Below, piece by piece: positions 36,022 to 46,099 of a stretch of 64,000 bases of DNA. Positions within the stretch are counted from its first letter, which is position 1. Each line of letters begins with the position of its first letter. The notes below the pieces were generated by a model. It saw only the letters and a program-made list of their open reading frames with translations. It made no database searches and was not told the origin of the DNA. The translations under genes were made by a program, and so were the position numbers. This DNA is from Bacillus sp. AZ43 (GTDB lineage Bacteria > Actinomycetota > Actinomycetes > Mycobacteriales > Geodermatophilaceae), in contig SPQJ01000014.1 of assembly GCA_004570425.1 (NCBI GenBank), positions 1 to 64,000 on the forward strand, read 5' to 3'.

Positions 36022-36513
36022 ATGGTCGACTCGAGGGGTGCCCTCGCGCAGGACGGGCGACGTGCGGAGCGGCTGGAGCTGCGGGTGCCGACGACGGCCA
36101 CCCAGCTGCCGGCCGTGCGCGCCATGGCCGGTGACCTGGCGATCCGGATGGACTACGACCTGGACGCGGTCGAGGACCTGCGGCTGGCCGTCGACGAGGC
36201 GTGCGCGACCCTCGCCCAGATCGGCTCGCCGGACGCTCCCCTGACGGTCATCTTCGAGACGACGCGCTCGGGCCTGCACATCGAGGCGTGGGTGCCGACC
36301 GCCGAGGGCGTGGAGGTCCCCCGCGACGGGTTCGGGTGGGCGATCCTGGCCACCCTCGTCGACTCGGTGGACGCGCGCCGGGCGAGCCAGGACGTCGTCC
36401 CGGGCGGCGACGGCAGCCCCACCCCGGTGGGCCTCATCGCCATGGACAAGTACCTGCCCGGTCAGCACCCGACCGAGGTGGGAAGCGGCCAGAACCTCTC
36501 GGTCGCCCAGTGA
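36022..36513 (+). CDS. usfX: Anti-sigma factor, UsfX/RsbW-type HATPase
   Basis: A 163-residue anti-sigma factor expected to bind SigF until released by a STAS antagonist. The segment YDLDAVEDLRLAVDEACATLAQIGSPDAPL (about residues 40-72) closely resembles mycobacterial UsfX. As in UsfX the N-box lacks the usual Asn (EACAT rather than EACTN), so ATP use may be unusual. The G-box region is GFGWAILATLVDSV. ATG at 36022 with AAGGAG 9 bases upstream. The stop overlaps the sigF GTG by 4 bases, giving coupled synthesis. Confidence 0.88.
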   Translation: MVDSRGALAQDGRRAERLELRVPTTATQLPAVRAMAGDLAIRMDYDLDAVEDLRLAVDEACATLAQIGSPDAPLTVIFETTRSGLHIEAWVPTAEGVEVPRDGFGWAILATLVDSVDARRASQDVVPGGDGSPTPVGLIAMDKYLPGQHPTEVGSGQNLSVAQ

Positions 36514-37463
36514 GCCGGTCGCCCTCGACCGACGAGACCCCCGTCATCGAGGTACCCGTGCCCGACCAGAGGTCCGAGGCGACGCCCGCGGAGGACGACA
36601 TCACCGCCCAGCAGCCCGGCGACCCCGAGACCGTGCCCGACCCCCGGCCCGTCGAGGCGGAGACGGAGGCGGAGGCGGCGCCCGACGCCGTCCCCGTGTC
36701 GGACAACCGGCGCCGCGCCGAGCGCACCGCGCCGCTGTTCGCCGAGCTGGCGACGCTCGACAAGGACGACCCGCGCCGCGAGCGGCTGCGCGAGATCCTC
36801 GTCGAGGAGCACCTGCCGCTGGTGCGGCACTTCGCCCGCCGGTTCAGCAACCGTGGCGAGCCGTTCGACGACCTGCTGCAGGTGGGCACGCTCGGGCTGA
36901 TCGCGGCGATCGACCGCTTCGACCCGACCCGCGGCGTCGAGTTCCTCTCCTTCGCCGTCCCCACGATCACCGGCGAGATCAAGCGGCACTTCCGCGACCA
37001 GGGCTGGTCGGTGCGCGTGCCGCGCCGCCTGCAGGAGCTGCACCTGTCGCTCAACGCCGCCGTGGGCGAGCTGGCCCAGAAGAACGGCCGGGCGCCGACG
37101 CCGTCGGAGCTCGCCGAGCACCTGGGCATCCCGCGCGCCGAGGTGCTCGAGGGCCTCGCGGTGGCCAACGCCTACCGGAGCAGCTCGCTGGACGAGCGCC
37201 TCTCGGGCGAGGACGACTCCCCCACGCTGGCGGCGACGCTCGGCGAGGAGGACGCCGCGCTGGAGGGCGTGGAGTACCGCGAGTCGCTGCAGCCGCTGCT
37301 GGCCACCATCCCGGCCCGCGAGCGCCGCATCCTCATCCTGCGGTTCTTCGGGAACATGACGCAGTCGCAGATCGCCGCCGACATCGGCATCTCGCAGATG
37401 CACGTCTCCCGGCTGCTCAGCCAGACCCTCGCCAAGCTGCGCGAAGGCCTGCTCAAGGACTGA
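36510..37463 (+). CDS. sigF: RNA polymerase sigma factor SigF/SigB subfamily
   Basis: A 317-residue stress sigma factor of the SigB/SigF group. Region 2 is HFARRFSNRGEPFDDLLQVGTLGLIAAIDRFDPTRGVEFLSFAVPTITGEIKRHFRDQGWSVRVPRRLQEL (about residues 105-178) and region 4 includes RRILILRFFGNMTQSQIAADIGISQMHVSRLLSQTLAKLR. About 65 acidic residues precede region 1.2/2. It should direct RNA polymerase to GTTT/GGGTAT promoters during general stress and stationary phase. GTG start overlaps usfX as GTGA. Confidence 0.93.
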   Translation: MSRSPSTDETPVIEVPVPDQRSEATPAEDDITAQQPGDPETVPDPRPVEAETEAEAAPDAVPVSDNRRRAERTAPLFAELATLDKDDPRRERLREILVEEHLPLVRHFARRFSNRGEPFDDLLQVGTLGLIAAIDRFDPTRGVEFLSFAVPTITGEIKRHFRDQGWSVRVPRRLQELHLSLNAAVGELAQKNGRAPTPSELAEHLGIPRAEVLEGLAVANAYRSSSLDERLSGEDDSPTLAATLGEEDAALEGVEYRESLQPLLATIPARERRILILRFFGNMTQSQIAADIGISQMHVSRLLSQTLAKLREGLLKD

Positions 37464-37466
37464 GCG

Positions 37467-37515
37467 TGTGCGCCGAGGCCCCCTTCCGAGCACTGGAAGG
37501 GGGCCTCGGCGCACA
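37467..37515. terminator. Strong bidirectional terminator after sigF
   Basis: A perfect 21-bp inverted repeat (37467-37487 and 37495-37515) with a 7-base loop, between the convergent sigF and SPFH stops. Confidence 0.9.
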
Positions 37516-37518
37516 GGG

Positions 37519-38673
37519 TCAGGTCTGGCCGGGCGGCTCGTCGGGCGTGACCTCCGACAGCGGGGGCGGCGCCGGCACGGCTGGGGTCGAGTCGGCGATG
37601 CTGCTCAGCTCGATCTTCGCCTCCGGCTGGTCGGCGGCCCGGGGCAGCCGCGACTCGAACCAGTCGCTGGTGTCCAGCCCGCCGTCCTGCCCGCCGCCGC
37701 CGTTGCCGGACGGCGCGACGTCCATCCACGACTTCCCTCCCTCGGCGCCGCCGAGGTTGGCCAGGCCCTCGAGGGCCTTGCTGAACTCGCTGGGGACGAT
37801 CCACATCTTGTTGGCGTCGCCCTGCGCGATCTGCGGCAGCGTCTGCAGGTACTGGTAGGCCAGCAGCCCCTGGTCGGGCTTGCCGTCGTGGATGGCCTGG
37901 AAGACCGTCTCGATCGACTTGGCCTGGCCCTGCGCCTGCAGGAACAGCGCGGCGCGCTCACCCTCGGCGCGCAGGATCCGGCTCTGCCGCTCGGCCTCCG
38001 CCTCGAGGATCGCGGCCTGCTTCTTGCCCTCCGCCGACAGGATCGCCGCCGCCTTCTGGCCCTCGGCGGTGGTGATGGCCGACTGCCGGGCACCCTCGGC
38101 CTGCAGGATGATCGCCCGCTTGTCGCGGTCGGCGCGCATCTGCTTCTCCATCGAGTCCTGGATGGACGGCGGCGGGTCGATCGCCTTGATCTCGACGCGG
38201 GCCACGCGCAGGCCCCACGGGCCCGTGGTGCCGTCGAGGACGGAGCGCAGCTGGCTGTTGATGCCGTCGCGGCCGGTGAGCGCGCCCTCGAGGTTCAGCC
38301 CACCCACCACGTTGCGCAGCGTCGTCGTGGTCAGCTGCTCCATGCCGGTGATGTAGTTGGCGATCCCGTAGACGGCCAGGCGCGGGTCGGTCACCTGGAA
38401 GTAGACGACCGTGTCGATGCCCACCTGCAGGTTGTCGGCGGTGATCACCGGCTGGGGCGGGAAGGAGACCACCTGCTCGCGCAGGTCGATCGTCGCCCGC
38501 ACCCGGTCGATGAAGGGCACCAGGATGGACAGGCCGGGCTGCAGGGTGCGGCTGTAGCGGCCCAGCCGTTCGACCACCTTGGCCTGGGCCTGCGGCACGA
38601 TCGTCACGCTCTTGGCGATCACCACGACCACCAGCAGCGCGACGACGAGCAGTGCGATGAGTGCCGGTTCCAC
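37519..38673 (-). CDS. SPFH/band-7 protein (stomatin/slipin-like)
   Basis: A 384-residue membrane-anchored SPFH protein. A single N-terminal helix (LIALLVVALLVVVVIA) is followed by the SPFH domain (VERLGRYSRTLQPGLSILVPFIDRVRATIDLREQVVSFPPQPVITADN, residues 34-83), then a long Ala/Glu coiled coil with repeated AEGERQ/AEGKKQ units (about 195-260) and a Gly/Pro-rich tail. SPFH proteins build membrane scaffolds and are usually paired with NfeD-like proteins, as here. It is downstream of the NfeD gene in the same strand with a 77-base gap. Confidence 0.92.
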   Translation of the reverse strand: MEPALIALLVVALLVVVVIAKSVTIVPQAQAKVVERLGRYSRTLQPGLSILVPFIDRVRATIDLREQVVSFPPQPVITADNLQVGIDTVVYFQVTDPRLAVYGIANYITGMEQLTTTTLRNVVGGLNLEGALTGRDGINSQLRSVLDGTTGPWGLRVARVEIKAIDPPPSIQDSMEKQMRADRDKRAIILQAEGARQSAITTAEGQKAAAILSAEGKKQAAILEAEAERQSRILRAEGERAALFLQAQGQAKSIETVFQAIHDGKPDQGLLAYQYLQTLPQIAQGDANKMWIVPSEFSKALEGLANLGGAEGGKSWMDVAPSGNGGGGQDGGLDTSDWFESRLPRAADQPEAKIELSSIADSTPAVPAPPPLSEVTPDEPPGQT

Positions 38674-38750
38674 GGCGGGCTCCCTTCGTCGGGCGTCGTC
38701 TGCGATCCTCCCCCGCGGAAGCCCCCGGGATCATCACCTCTCGGTTGCGT

Positions 38751-39188
38751 TCACTCCAGCGCGTCACCGACGACGGCGGTGGCGCCCTCGACCTGCAGGA
38801 TGCGGACCGTCTCGCCCACGGCGAACGTCTCGCCGGCGTGCTGGCTGCGCGCCGTCCACTCGTCGGCGCCCATGCGGATCCGCCCGCCGGACGAGTCGAT
38901 CTCCTGGGTGACCTTCGCCGTCCGGCCGATCAGCGTGTCGACGCCGTCGATCTGCAGGGGCGTGCGATTGGTGAGGTGCCGGGAGGCGATCGGCCGCACC
39001 AGGACCAGCAGCAGACCAGAGACGGCGATGAACGCGATGAGCTGCAGCGCGGTGGCCCCGCCGAGCAGCGCGACGGTCATGCCACCGAGCGCGCCACCGG
39101 CGAACATCAGCAGGACGAGGTCGAGGCTCACGATCTCACCGGCGGCGAACAGGCCGGCGGCGATGAGCCAGAGCAGCCAGGCAGCCAT
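38751..39188 (-). CDS. NfeD-family membrane protein
   Basis: A 145-residue NfeD1b-type protein. Three or four helices (WLLWLIAAGLFAAGEIVSLDLVLLMFAGGALGGM and LIAFIAVSGLLLVLVR) precede a C-terminal OB-fold soluble domain (LIGRTAKVTQEIDSSGGRIRMGADEWTARSQHAGETFAVGETVRILQVEG). NfeD-like proteins act with SPFH proteins in membrane-domain organisation; the SPFH gene follows. ATG at 39188. Confidence 0.92.
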   Translation of the reverse strand: MAAWLLWLIAAGLFAAGEIVSLDLVLLMFAGGALGGMTVALLGGATALQLIAFIAVSGLLLVLVRPIASRHLTNRTPLQIDGVDTLIGRTAKVTQEIDSSGGRIRMGADEWTARSQHAGETFAVGETVRILQVEGATAVVGDALE

Positions 39189-39281
39189 GCCCGGAGTCTC
39201 GCAGAACGTCGCGCCGGGAGCGGTCACCGGCGGCCGGCGCTGCCGAACCGATACGAACGCGTCCCGTCGTAGCCTCGACTG

Positions 39282-40019
39282 GTGCACGACTTCCCCGCCG
39301 GCCGCTTCGCCGTCTGGGCCACCGCCTGGCTCACCGGACGCGTCTCCTACGACGAGGCCCTCGACGCCCTGCTGGGCGACACCGCGCACCGGGTGGCCGG
39401 GCTGCCCGGCACCGACGAGGCGGTGCCGCTCGGCTGGGCGCTGACCGCGCTGCGCGGCCTCGGCGAGCGCCGGTTCCGGCTGGTCCTGCCGGTCCCTGGC
39501 GACGTCCGCGGGCTGCCCCGGGCGCCCGGCCTGGCGCCGCTGGCGCTGGAGTCCGGGCAGGCGGCGGTGGGCGAGCACCTCGCGCTGGTGCCCGAGGCAC
39601 TGGGCCCCGAGGTCGTCCAGTGGACGGCGTTCTCGCTGGACGGCGTCCCGCCGGTGGCCCCGCTGCCCGAGGGCAACCTGCGGGCGGTCTCGGGCGAGCT
39701 CGACCTCGCCGTCGGTGACACCGCGCGGGCGCTGGCCGGCCTCGACGTCGCCCGCTGGAACCCGGAGGTGCCGGCCCTGCTGGCCGGGCTGGCCCGCACC
39801 TCGGCGGCCCCTGGCCTGCCCGACGACCACGACCCGCTCGCCCTCTCGGTGCTCGGACGGGCGCAGCGGCTGGCCAGGGTCCTCGACCTCGCGATGGCCG
39901 ACGCTCCCGGCGCCGCGGTCAACCACGCGCAGGCCGCCGCCCGCGACGACGCGCTGCGGCCGCTGGCCCAGGCGGTCCGCGAGGCCGTCGCGGCCGCCTT
40001 CAACGCCGTCCCCCGCTGA
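39282..40019 (+). CDS. Conserved hypothetical protein (actinobacterial)
   Basis: A 245-residue soluble protein I do not recognise by family. It is Ala/Leu/Pro-rich and has no signal peptide or catalytic motif. The N-terminus LHDF...WLTGRVSYDEALDALLGDTAHRV and a middle VQWTAFSLDGVPPVAPLPEGNLRAVSGELDLAV are distinctive. GTG start at 39282. It is divergent from the NfeD gene and followed by the hemerythrin gene in the same direction, 61 bases later. Function open. Confidence 0.55.
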   Translation: MHDFPAGRFAVWATAWLTGRVSYDEALDALLGDTAHRVAGLPGTDEAVPLGWALTALRGLGERRFRLVLPVPGDVRGLPRAPGLAPLALESGQAAVGEHLALVPEALGPEVVQWTAFSLDGVPPVAPLPEGNLRAVSGELDLAVGDTARALAGLDVARWNPEVPALLAGLARTSAAPGLPDDHDPLALSVLGRAQRLARVLDLAMADAPGAAVNHAQAAARDDALRPLAQAVREAVAAAFNAVPR

Positions 40020-40080
40020 CCCCGCCGCCCGCGTCCGGAGGCCTCCCCGGAGCATCCCGGCATCGCTAGCGTGCGGGGCC

Positions 40081-40719
40081 ATGACCGCGCCGACCACGAC
40101 GATGAACCGGGTGATCCACGCCGCCGTCCGTCGCGACCTGGACCGCCTCGCCACCGCCCTGGACTCCGTCCGGGACGGCGACCGGGCTCGCGCGCAGGGC
40201 CTCGAGCGGGCCTACGCGAACCTGCGGGCCGAGCTGACGCACCACCACGAGGGCGAGGACACGCACATCTGGCCGATGCTGCAGTCGGTCGGCGTCGACC
40301 CGGTCCTGCTCGGTGCGATGGAGAGCGAGCACCACACGATGGCCGAGGCCCTGGCCGAGACGTCCGCTGCGATGCGGACCTTCGCGGCGAGCGGGTCGGC
40401 GGCCGACGCGGCGGCGGCCCGCGCGAGCCTGCGCACGACCCGGGACGTGGTCGAGCGGCACCTCCGCCACGAGGAGAACGAACTCGAGCCCGAGCTGCAC
40501 CGCTACCACGACACCCCGGAGTGGAAGGCGGTGGAGAAGAAGCTGCGCAGCCAGCCGCCGGGGGTGGCCGGGCGCTTCTTCGCCTGGCTCACCGACGGGA
40601 TGAGCGACGAGCACCGCGCGTTCCTGCGTGCCACGGTGCCGGCGCCGGTGGTCACCGTGCTCGCCAAGGTCTTCGGCCGCCGCTACTACAAGGACGTCGC
40701 GCCGACCTGGCGCGTCTAG
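40081..40719 (+). CDS. Hemerythrin-domain protein
   Basis: A 212-residue hemerythrin-like protein. The four-helix di-iron bundle shows the expected histidines and acids: HAAVRRDLDRLATAL near residue 13, LTHHHEGEDTHIWPML near 58, ESEHHTMAEAL near 80, and HLRHEENELEPEL near 130. It may bind oxygen or iron, or sense redox state. The extra ~70-residue C-terminus (WKAVEKKLRSQPPGVAGRFFAWLTDGMSDEHRAFLRATVPAPVVTVLAKVFGRRYYKDV) is common in actinobacterial versions. ATG start. Confidence 0.88.
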   Translation: MTAPTTTMNRVIHAAVRRDLDRLATALDSVRDGDRARAQGLERAYANLRAELTHHHEGEDTHIWPMLQSVGVDPVLLGAMESEHHTMAEALAETSAAMRTFAASGSAADAAAARASLRTTRDVVERHLRHEENELEPELHRYHDTPEWKAVEKKLRSQPPGVAGRFFAWLTDGMSDEHRAFLRATVPAPVVTVLAKVFGRRYYKDVAPTWRV

Positions 40720-40727
40720 CCCGGCGA

Positions 40728-40788
40728 TTGATCATCGGCGAACGGCTGCGCCCGCCGGCGTGGCGGACAGCCGTACGCCGATGATCAA
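40728..40788. terminator. Terminator cruciform between hemerythrin and hemH
   Basis: A perfect 13-bp repeat (TTGATCATCGGCG at 40728-40740 and complement at 40776-40788) encloses an inner ACGGCTG/CAGCCGT pair (40742-40748, 40768-40774). It overlaps the hemH stop at 40785 and serves two convergent genes. Confidence 0.75.
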
Positions 40789-41906
40789 CTCCGGGCGGGG
40801 CGCGGGGGCACGAAGCAACAACTCGCCGGGCAGTTGGTGCCCAGGCGCGGGAGCCCACCGGCGCGGCGCTCCTCCAGCAGCAGCCGGATCGACTCCACGA
40901 ACGCCGGGTGCGTGCCCGCCGTCGCGGCCCGGGCGAACGCCAGCCCGAGCTCGGCGGCGGTCTCCTTGGCCTCGTTGTCGAGGTCCCAGATCACCTCGAG
41001 GTGGTCGCTGACGAAGCCCACCGGGAACAGGACGACGGCGGTCTCGCCCGCCGCGGCGAGCGTGCGCAGGTGGTCGTTGACGTCGGGCTCGAGCCACGGG
41101 ACCGACGGCGGGCCGCTGCGGCTCTGCCAGACGAGGTCGAACGCGCGCCCCGGCGCGGCCTCGGCGACCACGCGCTCGGCGGCGGCGAGCAGCTCGGACT
41201 CGTAGGCGTGCCCGTCCGGGCCGGCGACGGCGGCCATGGAGTCGGGGATGCTGTGCGCGGTCGCGACCAGGCGGGCGGTGTCGCGCACCTCGGCCGGCAG
41301 CGAGGCGATCGCGGCGGCGAGCGCCTCGGCGTTGGCGGCGATGAAGCCGGGCGTGTCGAAGTAGTGGGGCAGCTTCTCCGCCGTCGGGCCGCCGCCGTAG
41401 GAGACCCGGGCACGGGCGATGTCCTCGTGGTACTGCCGGCAGCCGGAGAACGAGGCGTAGGCCGACGTCGGGAAGACGTAGACGTGCTCGATGCCGTCCT
41501 CGGCGAGCCGGGCCCAGGTGTCCTCGACGTAGGGCTCCCAGTTGCGGTTGCCCCAGTAGACCGGCAGGTCGGCGCCCGCGGCGGCCAGCTCCTTCTCGAG
41601 GGCCGCGATCAGCGCCTTGTTCTGGTCGTTGATCGGGCTGACGCCGCCGAAGTGGTGGTAGTGCTCGGCGACCTCCTCGAGCCGCTCGCGGGGGATGCCG
41701 CGACCGCGGGTGACGTTCTCGAGGAACGGCATGACGTCGTCGGGGCCCTCGGGCCCGCCGAACGAGAGGACCAGCAGGGCCTCCCGCCGTCCGGCCGGCG
41801 CGGGCTCGGACGACGGCTCCGCGCCGCCGTTGTTGCGGACGGCGAGCGACGGGTCCTCGTCGGGGCGCTGTCCTGCGGGGGTGATGTCGACGGTTGCGCG
41901 TGGCAC
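40785..41906 (-). CDS. hemH: Coproporphyrin ferrochelatase
   Basis: Inserts ferrous iron into coproporphyrin III in the actinobacterial heme pathway (name CpfC in the newer nomenclature). It is 373 residues with LLVLSFGGPEGPDDVMPFLENVTRGRGIP near residue 45, HYHHFGGVSPIN near 85 with the catalytic His region, YWGNRNWEPYVEDTW, ATAHSIPDSMA near 220, and VLFPVGFVSDHLEVIWDLDNEA near 290. Near the C-terminus a GTNCPASCCF motif gives cysteines for the [2Fe-2S] cluster common in actinobacteria. The order fabG-fabI-hemH matches mycobacteria. GTG start. Confidence 0.95.
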   Translation of the reverse strand: MPRATVDITPAGQRPDEDPSLAVRNNGGAEPSSEPAPAGRREALLVLSFGGPEGPDDVMPFLENVTRGRGIPRERLEEVAEHYHHFGGVSPINDQNKALIAALEKELAAAGADLPVYWGNRNWEPYVEDTWARLAEDGIEHVYVFPTSAYASFSGCRQYHEDIARARVSYGGGPTAEKLPHYFDTPGFIAANAEALAAAIASLPAEVRDTARLVATAHSIPDSMAAVAGPDGHAYESELLAAAERVVAEAAPGRAFDLVWQSRSGPPSVPWLEPDVNDHLRTLAAAGETAVVLFPVGFVSDHLEVIWDLDNEAKETAAELGLAFARAATAGTHPAFVESIRLLLEERRAGGLPRLGTNCPASCCFVPPRPARS

Positions 41907-41943
41907 AGCTGTTCTTCTCTTCTCTTGTTGCGAACGGATGCGG

Positions 41944-42716
41944 TCACACGCCGACGGCGTGGAACCCTCCGTCGACGTGCACGATCTCGCCGGTGGTCGC
42001 GGGGAACCAGTCCGAGAGCAGGGCGACGACGGCCTTGCCGGCGGGCTCGGTGTCGGTGACCGACCAGCCCAGCGGGGCGCGCCCCTCCCAGGCCTCCTCG
42101 AACTGGGCGGAGCCGGGGATGGACTTCATGGCCATGCTGCGCAGCGGCCCGGCGGCGACGATGTTCGACCGCACACCCTCGGGGCCGAGCTCGCGGGCGA
42201 CGTACCGGCTGACCGACTCCAGCGCCGCCTTGGCCGCTCCCATCCAGCCGTACACCGGCCACGCGACGGAGGCGTCGAAGGTCAGGCCGACGACGGACGA
42301 CGGGTTGGCCAGCAGCGGGCGGCAGGCCTGGGTGAGCGAGGCGTAGGACCACGACGACACCTGGAACGCCGTCGCCGCGTGCTCCCAGGCGACCTCGGGG
42401 AAGCCCTCCCCCATCGCCTCCTGGGGCGCGAAGCCGATCGAGTGGACGACGCCGTCGAGCGAGTCGAAGCCCTGCTCGCGCAGCCGGTCGGCCAGCGTGC
42501 CGAGGTGCTCGGTGTTCGTGACGTCGAGCTCGACGACGGCGGCCGCCTGCGGCAGCCGCTTGGCGATCCGCTGGCACAGCGAGAGCGCCCGGCCGAAGTT
42601 GGACAGGACGACGGTGGCGCCCTGCTCCTGCGCGATCCGGGCGGTGGCGAACGCGATGGACGCCTCCGTCAGGACGCCGGTGACGAGGACCTTCTTGCCC
42701 TCGAGGATGCCGCTCA

Positions 42717-42717
<1 letters not shown>
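41944..42717 (-). CDS. fabI: Enoyl-ACP reductase, InhA/FabI type
   Basis: Reduces trans-2-enoyl-ACP with NADH in fatty acid synthesis II. It is 257 residues. Starts GILEGKKVLVTGVLTEASIAFATARIAQEQGA; the InhA-type active Tyr/Lys region is VYGWMGAAKAALES near 160; FDASVAWPVYGWM and RELGPEGVRSNIVAAGPLRSMAMKSIPG follow. ATG at 42717 overlaps the fabG stop as ATGA. Isoniazid and triclosan target this enzyme in other actinobacteria. Confidence 0.95.
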
Positions 42718-43463
<746 letters not shown>

Positions 43464-43529
43464 CTAGTCGCTGCGCGCAGGTCACACCGCCTACCGGCGA
43501 GTACGTGATCACTGCCTCACGCGACCGGG

Positions 43530-45972
<2,443 letters not shown>

Positions 45973-46002
45973 GACGCGGAACCGTAGCTCCTTCCACCTC
46001 AA

Positions 46003-46031
46003 CGTATAGCGCGCCCCGGGGCTTGCGGCAA
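46003..46031 (-). promoter_or_regulatory. Promoter of DAHP synthase gene
   Basis: On the minus strand a -35 TTGCCG (46026-46031) and -10 TATACG (46003-46008) are separated by 17 bases. The -35 lies inside the RAE-like repeat. A transcript would start near 45996, leaving a ~24-base leader. Confidence 0.5.
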
Positions 46032-46036
46032 GACCC
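46018..46036. promoter_or_regulatory. Rifamycin-associated element (RAE)-like inverted repeat
   Basis: GGGGCTTGCGGCAAGACCC is a 19-bp inverted repeat around a central G with one mismatch, matching in size and core (CTTGC-N-GCAAG) the RAE motif known upstream of rifamycin-inactivating genes and helR in actinomycetes. It lies 64 bases before helR. The exact consensus should be checked against published alignments. Confidence 0.75.
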
Positions 46037-46099
46037 CGGTCGTCCCGAACAATCGCCGACCGCGCCGGAGCGACCGGGCGGCGGGAACGGGAGCAGCGC

